In this document: positions 11,404-22,006 of the stretch, piece after piece
Position numbering within the stretch: position 1 is the stretch's first letter
How the letters are laid out: each line of letters begins with the position of its first letter
DNA from: Halichondria panicea
Taxonomy: Eukaryota > Porifera > Demospongiae > Suberitida > Halichondriidae
DNA: 64,000 nucleotides
Reading direction: 5' to 3'
Assembly (NCBI RefSeq): GCF_963675165.1
Contig: NC_087382.1
Location: forward strand, 1 to 64,000
The notes under the pieces: model-generated
What the model saw: only the letters and a program-made list of their open reading frames with translations
Told to the model about the DNA's origin: nothing
The model's database searches: none
Made by a program: the position numbers and the translations under genes

Positions 11404-12717
11404 ATGGCTAGTGCATTGATGCTTAGTGCTTTACGTGGAGCTATAGAGAAATGCATACCTATGTCAGGAAGTAGCAGGAGCATTGAGGTGAATGAGAGGA
11501 CAAAGGAAATGTTGGACAAAGTCATCAGCGAAGAAAATGCAGATGTATTTGAGAGTTTCTCTGTCACTGTCACACGGTTTCTTCAGCAGCAGGTTAAAGA
11601 TACCTGTGACAATAAATATGCAGCAGCAATAAAGAGGACAAGGTTGTGGGTCTTATTTGATCAACTAAGAAATGACACAGAAGGTGTTCTCATCTCTAAA
11701 TGGAACGAATTACTGTTTAGATTGAAAATTGACGTGTTCGATCCGATTTGCATGCAAGCTGTCTACAAACAATTATTTGAAGGGATGATTAAGGATGAAT
11801 TTTCCAAGAACTGTAAGAGTTGCGAAGAAAAGGAACCTATATTATGTCTAAGCGGAGATGAGCTCAATGCTCTTCGGTACGCAGCAGGGTTTGTTCCCCA
11901 CTCACTTTTAAAACGATTCGAAAAAAGAAAAGGTGAGAAGTTCTCTCGGTTCATTACCTGTTTAGGAGACATGGGTGTTGTCGGTGAAGGCAGTGACATC
12001 ATGTCGTATACAACTAAGTGGTTTGATCTGGTAAATCGGGGTGGTTTGTTTCCTCTAAATGACAACTCTTTCTCTCTTTTTGTTGCCATTGAAAAAGTTG
12101 TTAAAACTGTGTTAGAAAGTCACATGCTCAGTCGAACTGCAAATAAAGAGAGCTTCAAGCAAAATGTCCATGATGTTATTGCGGCAAATGTGTAGTAATG
12201 TGCATAGTGTTTACTTTTAGTTGTGTTAATTAACTCATTTCCTGTGGTTAACTTTACTTCCTGTATTGTACTTTTCTGTTATTGTGGTTTCTGTTCGTTA
12301 GTAGGTTCTTTCTGTATAGTTGTTCTTTGTTCCCTTTGTGCCTAGCTATAGGGGCCCGCTCCAGGCGGCTCTTTGTGTATGGGAGCCTCTGCTCCACTGC
12401 CTTTTGTCTTGTACATACTTATACCTTTGTTCTTGTACATTTTATCAGTTGTTGAATACGATTTCACTAAACTCAAATGTCTGCATGAACCTGCGACATA
12501 ACAAAATGAAAATGTGCAGTTTTTTTGGTGTATTCTGTCACAAGACATTGATGATCCAGAACAATCTGAGGAACTATTACTTGAAATAATTAAATTGTGG
12601 GTTACTGTAAGAGGTTTTTCAATGGTTGCTTCATGGGTAGAAGCATACAAACATCGTCAGAAGAAGACAGTACAAAAATCAACTAGTTTAAGGAAAAGTA
12701 TAAATGGAACAAATTAA
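11404..12717 (+). CDS. Companion gene of the P-type transposon, unknown function
   Basis: Exon 1, 11404-12189, starts at ATGGCTAGTGC (MASALMLSALRG). Exon 2, 12520-12717, reads FFWCILSQDIDD ... LWVTVRGFSMVASWVEAYKH and ends TAA. The join AAT|GTGTAG...TGCAG is in phase and gives 327 aa; the donor is weak, so exon 1 could instead stop at 12195. Recognisable blocks are ELNALRYAAGFVPHSLLK and WFDLVNRGGLFPLND. I recall proteins with these motifs in cnidarian, fish and lancelet genomes as uncharacterised, transposon-linked families, but know no function. It ends 2 bp before the stop codon of the transposase gene on the other strand, inside the same terminal repeats, so it is very likely part of the element. 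Confidence 0.7.
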
Positions 12718-12719
12718 TT

Positions 12720-15700
12720 TTATGTTCGTTTACGTTTTGGTAGTGGAGTGCTATCTATTTCCATATCTTTACTTAAAAGACGTTTACGCCTACAGTTTCC
12801 TTTTACTTGATCTAATGCATAAGATTTTTTCATCCGAAGCGCTGGAGCATTCTTAACACACTGGTGTAGAGTGGGATGATCATTTCTTCCACCACACCCC
12901 CTCTGGTTTCCAAAGTAATGTTCCAAGGAGTCCTGAGATATTCGTTCACTCAACAGAAACGAGGATGAATCCAGGCTGAGTAGGTATCTCACCATCTCCA
13001 CAAAAGACTTGACTACATAAATAAATAAAAACTTATCAGTGTGAGTGGCCTAATTAGCCTTAACCCTTTCCCTGCTTTAATTAAAAGTGAATATTTGCAT
13101 ATTTTGTTTAAAAAATTTATAACTCATGAACCGTATATTAAAAACACTTGTAACAAAGTTCCACAGGTAGAACCGGACCTGTCGCATCCATGGACTCATC
13201 ATCGTTCTCTAGCAACCAACCACCACCCCATAAATAACAATTGTTAACAAAAATTCACAATTATGTACACAAACAATATTGTATGATGTTACGAAGTGAC
13301 TGAACACATGATATAAGTGTTCAGAATGTTCTCACGGTGACATGGCTCACTCAGGATCTGCAGAAACTTGTATTTGAGGTTCTATCGGCAGACGCCCTTT
13401 TCCCGGGAAATATTTTCTTCACCTACACACAGGTTTACAAGTTCAATGGTGGCTCATGATGTCCATTGTTGTACTTACTAGCCTAAACAAACCTATAGTG
13501 AAGCTATCAAGACTACAAATGCTACTCATAGTGACTTACCAGGTTCAGGAAGATGGTCCACCTCAAGTGCGTCTTCCTCAGGATTCTCAGGCTCTTTCTT
13601 TTTAGTTTGACCTCTGAAAGGAAGCTTCCTACCTAGCTATGACCTCAGTCACTGTCCTCTCACTCTACAAGGCCATAAGCATCGATATTCTCACTCTCTA
13701 GCTTCCCTAGAACCTCCCTGAGGTTGTACTACAAAGATCTTGTAGCAATTATAAAACGGTCACTTTTCTTTCGACAATTCTGATCAAACCGTACCTCGAA
13801 GCAAAATATTCAAAATACCATGTGGAAGAGCAGCTCAATACGCATGTGCTGGTACCTGCAGCGTGCGCATAGCTCCAACACAGTGTGCACAATGATTTTT
13901 TGAAATTTATCAGTAGCCATGCCGACTATAGTCGGCTAAAGCGGGGAAAGGGTTAATTACCTGTAATTTGAATACCTTCCAGCGTCTCCCTAGAGAGTGT
14001 CATTTTGTTCTTTTCATTTGGTGGTAAATCTTTCACAGAGTCCTCCCACTCATGAAAGTAGGCTAAAAAATCATTTTCAAGCCACTGTATAAAGAAAGCA
14101 ATATCAAAGAATTGATGACAATAAGTATCTTACGTTTAAACGCTCATCTGATGGGGAAACGTATGGCTTCAAATTTGGTTTTCGTTTACCGACCCACTCA
14201 ACCTTACTGCGTACATTTAAACAATCGAAAAATTTGTCGAAATAGGAAACAAAACGCTGAGTTTCAACTGTATCAGGGTCATCAAAATAATGAAAAGCGT
14301 TCGCGACACTCTGGCTCAAAACCTGTGCAATGCATGTGTTTGATATCAAAGATAATTAATTCACATTGCGCAAATACATGTACAAGTATTATTATTAATA
14401 AGTAGATTTACTTGTGCGGCCAGATCAACCCTCATTCTTGAAAAAGAAGTAAGCTCTAGCTTTAGTTTGGGAAGTAGAGATAAGCCTTTTGAAGTGGAAG
14501 CGGTACTTGAAACTTTGTTATAGAGATTAATGAGATGCCTCCATTCGATGAACTTTCCAGATATCTATAAATTACACAGCATGCACAAAATAGATAAAAT
14601 CATTTTTTCTTACCTTCATTAGTCGAGTACCCTGAAATCCTGAATGTGACCAGCAATTTCTAACCGTCTTCATCAAGTGTGGTGGGTCGGCAAAGAAATA
14701 AACCCAACGACCTTGAACAGTGTAAGGGTTCCGGGCCTTATGGATGTAGGTAGCGTTGACTTTGGGGTTTTGGTGCATTCTAAAAAACTTCCTGTTTGGA
14801 CTTGCACCGTCGGCAGTCACATGTATTACTTTGATTCCATTAACTTCTAACCTTCTAACGGCTTCCCAAACAATTGGGTAGAGCAAGTCTGCCGTAATAC
14901 CTTCAGTCCCAAAATGAGCGTACGGGAATGACAGTTTAAACATGGTACCACGTACCATTAGTACCAAGACTTGCTTCGCCAAATGATGATGCTCTTCTTC
15001 TCTCTCAAGCTTCAGTAGATCATCGTTAATATCACCAATGCTTGTGAAACCAATAACACTGCCACTCGTCTTGTTGTACACAATACCTTCTTTAAGCTTC
15101 ATTTCATCAAGAATTAAACCAACAAATTTTCTTGAAGGTGGCAAAGATTTTGCGTTTACTTCATCAAGCAATTGTTTGTCTACCTCGTCTTGAAAACCTA
15201 CTTTACTCTCAAACACATTTGAGTAGTCTCGAAGAGTTCTTTCAGATGGGAGTTTCAAGAAACCACTTGTGCGCAAGGCATTGTAAGCACTCGAAGAAAT
15301 AAGTTTCAGGTTTACGCACCACTTAATCATTAATGGATGCCACCTCATTCCTGTACCATTCTTTACAGAGGCAGCCTTTTTCTGCTCATTCCATAACAAC
15401 CATTGGAAGCTTCCTTCAGGAAAATCTGCGCATATTTTATCGTTATTTTCTTGCATAATTGAACATAGATCAGTATGTAAATCATCATCAACCGGCTCTC
15501 CTCTAGACTCAATTAGCGTTGCAACTTTCTCTTGTAATCTTAAGATTCTCTTGTCCAAGGCATTAACTTGGGAACGTAGCTTCGACATTTTGTCCTTCTT
15601 TTCTGGGGTTTTTAGGTATCTTTCATTGCAATGACTACTGGGACTAGTTGTACACGATTTCTTCCATTGTTTATATATAGAACGGAGATTAGCTCTATAC

Positions 15701-16236
15701 TTCACACAGGCACCACATCGCCCAGCTGCGATAGCACTACAATCAGCACTTCGAATAGTTTTGGGATATTTTTTCCCACAGAATTCCACAGGATTTTCAT
15801 CTAAATATGAAGTGACATCACCGGTACGTGAAATTATTTTTCCCTTCTTTGATTGTATCATGATCACAAAATCCTCATCTGGATGACCAGCACACAGCGT
15901 CATACGGTCCAATATCAAAAGTAACTCTGAAACTTGAGCTTGAGTAAGGGAAGCTGGAAACTGCTTTAGTTCATCACATTTTGTAACTTGTCTCTTGTAC
16001 ACGTGTAGGGTCCACGTTCCATTATGATTAATGGTTACTGTATGGGTAATAATAGCTGGTTCAACAGAGGCTTCATCACTTGTCTCTATTTTATAATAGA
16101 CTGCCTTCTTAGTCGTCTTTTGGCAACTCCAGGAAGTACTCGGCAACTGAATATTACTTGTATCTACACGTTTAGGCTGTTCCCTTCGACTCTTCAGGTG
16201 TGCTTTCCTATGCTGAAAGCAGCCTTTTCGAGGCAT
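12720..16236 (-). CDS. P element/THAP9-like transposase, apparently intact
   Basis: Five exons with consistent phases: 16236-14614, 14564-14412, 14322-14134, 14084-13961 and 13012-12720, giving 793 aa. The start is MPRKGCFQHR; an upstream exon cannot be excluded. Order: a cysteine/basic region (CGACVKYRANL), a coiled coil near SKLRSQVNALDKRILRLQ, then the RNase H-like core with LILDEMKLKEG (first Asp), VTADGASPNRKFFR (second Asp) and FFADPPHLMKTVRN. The insertion domain has IEWRHLINLYNKV and YFDKFFDCLNVR. The end has SERISQDSLEHYFGNQRG followed by NDHPT, matching the late acidic residues of P transposase. No THAP zinc finger is visible. No stop or frameshift was found, so it could be functional. 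Confidence 0.85.
13060..13956. mobile_element. piggyBac-like MITE in the last intron of the P transposase
   Basis: TTAA at both edges (13060-13063 and 13953-13956) encloses ends CCCTTTCCCTGCTTTA and TAAAGCGGGGAAAGGG, as expected for piggyBac (TTAA target, CCC-starting ends). Without it the intron would be about 55 bp. The inserted TTAA lies only a few bases inside the splice donor (GTAATTAA). Confidence 0.75.
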
Positions 16237-16786
16237 TGCTGCAATAATTAGTAATGAAACAAACATGTAAATATGACAGTACAAACATCGTCTAGACAGA
16301 ATTAGAGCTCATTACGATACATATAGTATCATAGACTCCATACGGCAAAGAAAAAGTGTTTGAGCTGTTAAGGAACTGTTGACAGAGGGAGAACAATGGG
16401 GGTATCTAATTCCACTAAACAATCTCATTAAATATTTTATAAGCATAATACATAACAAAAGTATTGCTTTATACAATGCTTCTAATAGTGCAGCAAATAT
16501 CTGTATCATTCTTTTCATAATCTAGCTATCCAGAAGATTACAAAAGGTACAAAAGACAAAAAAACTTACCAAATAGAGACAAAACACTGGAGATCTGAAA
16601 TAAATCACGCTTTTGTTTTTTCCAGTGGTTTCCATATGATGCCTACTTTACTGTTGGTGTGGTATGTACAGTTATGAATGCTGTTGACCTCTACTTCAAG
16701 AGAGGCAAGTCTGTTTTGTGTGTTGGTAAAACCTCCCGCACAATACCCAGGCGAATAGCGGATGTGCTGCTCAGCTCTGGCTCAGC

Positions 16787-17377
16787 TACAGCGGTTTTCA
16801 GAGTTCTTGCATTTGCAAGTCTAGAGCGGAAGTACTTGTCACGTGAACCATTACGTAACAAGATTGAATTTCTACCTCATTCCAAACCGATTTTTTTCCA
16901 ATACATGATTTAGGAGAAAATCAACCTTTGGAAATAGCCTTTGCAAGCCTTTTGCATCCCGCTGAAGCTATCTTTGAGATTGTAAGCAGTTCAAATAGTT
17001 TTGTGAGCTACTATTAGTAACACAAGACTGGATGTCTGGAGCTAAGAGAGATTCTACTGTCTGTATGACTCATCAGCTTGCAGCAACACAAAATGAGTAG
17101 TCAGGCCGGGACAAGCCATTTCAACCAGTTCCTTATAATAGTTCCTTATAATACTGGAAAGCTACACGCTTATTTCAGACTTCTCTGATTAACTAGTAAT
17201 TAATTTTATTTCAGTAATTTTGTCTATAAAATTTATATCAATGTACAAAAATTTGCCTGACTCAGCAATATTTGTGCTCCCGTGATGTTGTCCAACCTTT
17301 AAATGTTTGGGAATATCACGTGACAAGTGACTTCCGCTCTAGACATTGTAGATGCAAGAACTCTGAAAACCGCTGTA
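16787..17377. mobile_element. MITE, family 1, copy inside the P element
   Basis: TACAGCGGTTTTCAGAGTTC at the left; the inverted copy ends CCGCTGTA at 17377. It is 591 bp, non-coding and bounded by TA. It separates the inner from the outer terminal repeat of the P transposon. Confidence 0.9.
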
Positions 17378-17427
17378 CATTGCAAACATAAGCTCACGTG
17401 AGTGAGTTGCCAATCCCCTTCCTCCAC

Positions 17428-18014
17428 TACAGCGGTTTTCAGAGTTCTTGCATCTCCAATGTCTAGAGCGGAAGTCACTTGTCACGTGATATTCCCAAAT
17501 ATTTAAGGTTGGACAACATCACGGGAGCACAAATATTGCTGAGTCAGGCAAGTTTTTGTACATTCAGTTTTCAATATAAATTTTATAGACAAAATTACTC
17601 GTTACTAGTTAATCAGAGAAGTCTGAAATAGGAGTGTAGCTTTCCAGTATTATAAGGAACTATTATAAGGAACTGGTTGAAGTGGCTTGCCCCGGCCTGA
17701 CTACTCATTTTGTGTTGCTGCAAGCTGATGAGTCATACAGACAGTAGCATCTCTCTTAGCTCCAGACATCCAGTCTTGTGTTGCTAATATTAGCTCACAA
17801 AACTATTTGAACTGCTTACAATTTCAAAGATAGCTTCAGCGGGATGCAAAAGGCTTGCAAAGGCTATTTCCAAAGGTTAATTTTCTCCTAAATCATGTAT
17901 TGGAAAAAAATCGGTTTGGAATGAGGTAGAATTCAATCTTGTTACGTAATGGTTCACGTGACAAGTACTTCCGCTCTAGACATTGCAAATGCAAGAACTC
18001 TGAAAACCGCTGTA
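17428..18014. mobile_element. MITE, family 1, inverted copy in the P element end
   Basis: 587 bp, same family as the neighbour 50 bp away but in opposite orientation, so the pair forms a long inverted repeat. It was inserted at a TA within the last 10 bp of the P element, splitting CCACTA from TCTATG. Confidence 0.9.
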
Positions 18015-19325
18015 TCTATGCTTAAATTCCGGTGTCACAGGACACGGCCTCCCCCAGGACAGGAGCTCCGGGGGGGGGGGGGTTCCGTCCTTAGGATAAA
18101 TCCTCCCCCCGGAGTTTCTGTCCTAGGACAAAAGCTCCTACCCCAGGACCAGAGCTCCCCCATTCTGCGGTGCAGGTGAAAGTCAGTCCACAGGTAATCT
18201 GAGAGGACTAGTCTAGGCTACGAAGTAAACAGCCATAGACAAAGCCTAACTAGATGCAATAGATGCTGTATCTATTATGTTATAGATCTCAATACTCAAT
18301 ATATACAACAATGCAAGAGAAAGAAGTACAATAAATATAACCAAAAGTGCACAAATCATAAAGTGATGCAACCAGAACAAAACCAATTACCTACTGGTTC
18401 TTTGCGAATTTTGGCACAGCGATAGTGATACCACTCACTACATTTGTCACACATGACCATATCCTCAAAAGAGTCCGGTCTCTTGCACATGCAGTATATT
18501 GTAATGGCAATGGTTTGTGGTGTTGGTCTTTTGGGCATCGCTTTCTTTGTGCGAGGGAACCGTGAGAGTTTGCCCTTCTCAAAGCACTTAATGAGATGTG
18601 CTCTCATTTTGGCCTCATCAAACACTAGAGAATCCACATTATCGTTCATAGCAGCGTGATATGCAGCAGCAATGCTAAATAGTCCGCAGTTGTTAGCACC
18701 CTCTTGCTGCTGGAGAGCCACCACAGAAATCAACAGCCCATTGCATTGAATTAATGGGCTATACACTTGTGCTATCTGGAGCTCAGTACTTGGGGAAAGC
18801 GTTCCATTGAAGCAGCTGTCGTATAAATACAGTTCACCCTTAAACAGAGAAGTGGCAATCCAGTGCTGTCGTTCTTCAACAAAGAAGATTTGCACAGCTG
18901 CACGTGTATACAAGTAAAATTATCATAATTACATAAACGTTGTCTTACCTGGGCCTTGATTATTGGAAACTGGTGGAAATGCCTTTAATTGGGCCAAGAG
19001 AGTATTATAGCAGCCTTCAAACTTAAGGAATTGCATCGATAATAACTGGTGGGCTGCACGCATATGCTTGTCGGAGAGCATACCACCTATTGCACTCAAC
19101 ACTTGTTTGTCAAAGAGGTTTAGATCTAGGGTCTTCAGCCACATCGTTCCCTATAATCATATACACAGAAGTCTAAGAATTGTACAAGATATATACACAG
19201 CTTATACAGAATATTCTACCAAGAAAATAGACATGTTATGATAATTATATATTATTACCTGACTCTTTTGTTTCTTCCTAGGAGGTGACTTGCAAGGATC
19301 TTTTGTGTCAAGAGGACGCTTATCA

Positions 19326-19566
19326 CGCTTATCTTGCTTTTGAGAGGGTAGGTCAGGCTTTTGAGAGGGTAGGTCAGGTTTTTGAGAGGGTACATCAGGC
19401 TTTTGAGAGGGTACATCAGGCTTTTGAGAGGGTAGGTCAGGCTTTTGAAAGGGTACATCAGGCTTTTGAGAGGGTATATCAGGCTTTTGAGAGGGTAGGT
19501 CAGGCTTTTGAGAGGGTGCATCAGGCTTTTGAGAGGGTAGGTCAGGATTTTGAGAGGGTATACGTC
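19326..19566 (-). repeat. 21-bp coding minisatellite (PSQKPD repeat)
   Basis: About eleven copies of a 21-bp unit (plus strand GCTTTTGAGAGGGTAGGTCA-like), seven codons long so length changes keep frame. In the likely frame on the minus strand it encodes a polar linker of PSQKPDL/V units between the integrase and protease parts. The first unit on the gene strand carries an extra TA, which shifts the frame to a hydrophobic YPLKSL reading. Confidence 0.85.
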
Positions 19567-21234
19567 AGGCATTCGTTTATTCTTAGGAGGTGATTTGACT
19601 GGAGAAGAGTGGTTGTCTTCAGAGCCAGGAAGAGTGTTTTCTTCATCGTTGGTTTCTGTAAAATGTTTTAAGCATAATTATATAGCAAGGAACACGACAG
19701 AAGGAGGTTATTGCTAGCCACACTTTACCTGGAGAGTAGTATTCCTTTAGCAGTACCCCATTGTAACACTTTTTCAATACTTTGCCGCTCCCAGACTGCA
19801 ACTCGTATCTACCCTTGTCAAGGATCTTATGGACAATATATGGACCTTTCCAGGTGCAGTCCATTTTCCCTCCCATTCGATGAGAATTGGCCATGACATG
19901 ATATAGCATAGCATGACACTGCTGCCAACTGGATAACTCTACGACAAAAATGGCAAAAAATAAGCTAAAGTTTGCTATATAAAATAATACCTTCAAAGAG
20001 TTATGCTTGTTGTCATACTGCTGCTTCTGTTTTTGCTGTGCAGCAGCAATGTTCTCCTTGGCATTGAGGTGACAGCGGTCACGAATTTCCATCAACCTTC
20101 GGAGAATTCCATCCATGTCTTCTCCGTCTTCTTCATTTTCAGTCTCCTCTCCACTCAATTGGTCAGCATCTCCTCTATCTTCTATAGCGTCAACACCATC
20201 TCGTTGATCCATATCAAAAGTAACAGCTTTCCGCGGGTGGCGATTGAACATTAGGAAAAAGGGTGTGTACTTTGATGACGCCTACAATCAAAAAATAATA
20301 TATGCATGCATGATATAATAATTAAAATTCTACCTGTTTTGATATGCGATAGGCATAAAGAGCAGCAGAGAGATGCTAATCCCAGTCATTAGTACTAGAA
20401 TCGATTACCTTCTTGAGAGTGTTCACTATATAGAGTCTGGTTGAAGCGTTCATCAAGGCCATTTGTTTGTGGGTGGTAAGCACTTGATACGCAGTGCTGT
20501 ATGTCAGTCAACTGAAAAAGTCGGGTGTTGATTTCGTTGACAAACTCTCTTCCTTGGTCTGATTGAATCACTTTTGGCCACCCATGCCTGCAAAATGTGT
20601 CAAACAGAAATTTTGCTACACCTTCTGCTGATTTTGATGGGAGTGGGGCAGCCTCAGGCCACTTAGAGAAATAGTCTGAGAGGGTGATAATGTACTTGTT
20701 TCCAGAGCTTGTTTCAGGTAGAGGTCCTACCAAGTCAATACCAACTCTGTACCAGACCTTTGTCACAGGGATGGGGTGTAGTTCTGCTCTGGGCTTCTGC
20801 AGTTGGTGATTCGTTCGTTGGCATTTGTCGCAGTGCTTGCAGAGCTGTATGACGTCAGCATGTAGGCCTTTCCAGTAGAAATCCTGAACAACCTACATGC
20901 ATGAAACAGATATAATTATACTTTATAAGATATGATGATAAATATACCTTTCCATAGGTCTTGTCTCTCCCAAAATGCATCCCATCCAGTCCATCGTGGC
21001 ACATGTTTAGTATCCTGCTTTTCTCCTCTTGCTTCACCACAACTCTTCTCATTCTATGCATGCCAGTGCTGTCCTTCTCAGGCAGGTATAAGCATTGTTG
21101 CTGCAGAGCATATCTTTGAGCTTTGTCTCTTATACTTCTCTTGTCATTAGTGGAAAGCCCGTCTCTGTATTTCTTCTGGCCAGCATTGCTGGCAGCAGTC
21201 TTGTACAGCAGTATGTCCTCATACTCTTGTTGAG

Positions 21235-21997
21235 TAGACTCGCAAGCCACTCCCTTTTCTCTGATTGGACGGGGGCGGGAGAAAAGGGACTGGTGACTCT
21301 GGGACACATTTTGTGTCTCTACCAGAATTTGGGTAGAGATTATTCATTGATTTTTCCACGTGATCCAAACATTGCGTGAGGTTAAGTAGAATTGCGTAGC
21401 CTGCAAAAGTGATCGCAGGCTTCTTAGCTACAGTTTAAGAATGGATGCTAGTGCTAGAAAAGAGAAGATGATGGAGTAATAACATCATCAGGCATTCAGC
21501 TAGGATATAGTCATCTAAGACACCAGCAGAGATTAGCTTGTTTTAGTTTTACGTGATGAGAACTGGCAGCCGAAAGTCATTGGTTGCCTAAAGCTTTTAA
21601 TAACCTGTACAATACAAGACAGATAATGGCAGACGGCAGCAGTTGAATTGAGAGTAGTCAGACTTGTACAAGCTGTCTTAAATCGCTGCCACTCCTCGGT
21701 TCAAAGAAGGACTGCCAAGATTTCTACGTTCATCAGCTGTTCCATGCTAATCCACAAGTTGTGGCACAACAGACACTGGTACAAGGATCTATAAAATCAA
21801 AAGGCTGGCTAGATAGATCTGTATACTTGTCTTCTGTGTGTCTTTAGCTTTTGACACATCAGAATAAATTGGATAATTTGCACGTGACATTAATATTTAA
21901 TAGCATTCCTGATTTACACAAGCTGTAGCCCAGAGTCACCAGTCCCTTTTCTCCTGCCCCCGTCCAATCAGAGAAAAGGGAGTGGCTTGCGAGTCTA
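21235..21997. mobile_element. Mutator-like (MULE) non-autonomous element, 763 bp
   Basis: Terminal inverted repeats of about 70 bp begin TAGACTCGCAAGCCACTCCC and end with the reverse (…GCGAGTCTA at 21997). The 9-bp sequence CTTGTTGAG flanks both sides (21226-21234 and 21998-22006). Long ends plus a 9-bp duplication fit the Mutator superfamily. The interior matches 9776-10345. Confidence 0.85.
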
Positions 21998-22006
21998 CTT
22001 GTTGAG

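Larger units (their letters stand above)
11221..18020. mobile_element. P-superfamily DNA transposon with nested MITEs
   Basis: The 5' end CATAGATAGTGGAGGAAGGG (continuing GATTGGCAACTC) recurs inverted at the 3' end: GAGTTGCCAATCCCCTTCCT ends at 17424 followed by CCACTA, interrupted by a MITE, and resumes as TCTATG at 18015-18020. A second, internal inverted repeat (GCACATCCGCTAT at about 11267-11280 and its reverse near 16756-16769) echoes the internal repeats of Drosophila P. The terminal CA and CAT start also fit P elements. Flanks CTTAAT / CTTAAA are similar but not a clean 8-bp duplication. It contains two convergent genes. Without its three passengers it would be about 4.7 kb. Confidence 0.75.

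Noticed and set aside
19285-19593. Plus-strand frame made of FERVGQ/FERVHQ repeats
   Set aside because: It is the antisense of a 21-bp coding minisatellite; the minus strand links integrase and protease exons with matching splice phases.
18356-21307. Gypsy LTR retrotransposon
   Set aside because: No gag, reverse transcriptase, RNase H or LTRs, while introns, a C48 protease, a PHD finger and TG...CA inverted ends with CCGG favour a Ginger1-type DNA transposon.
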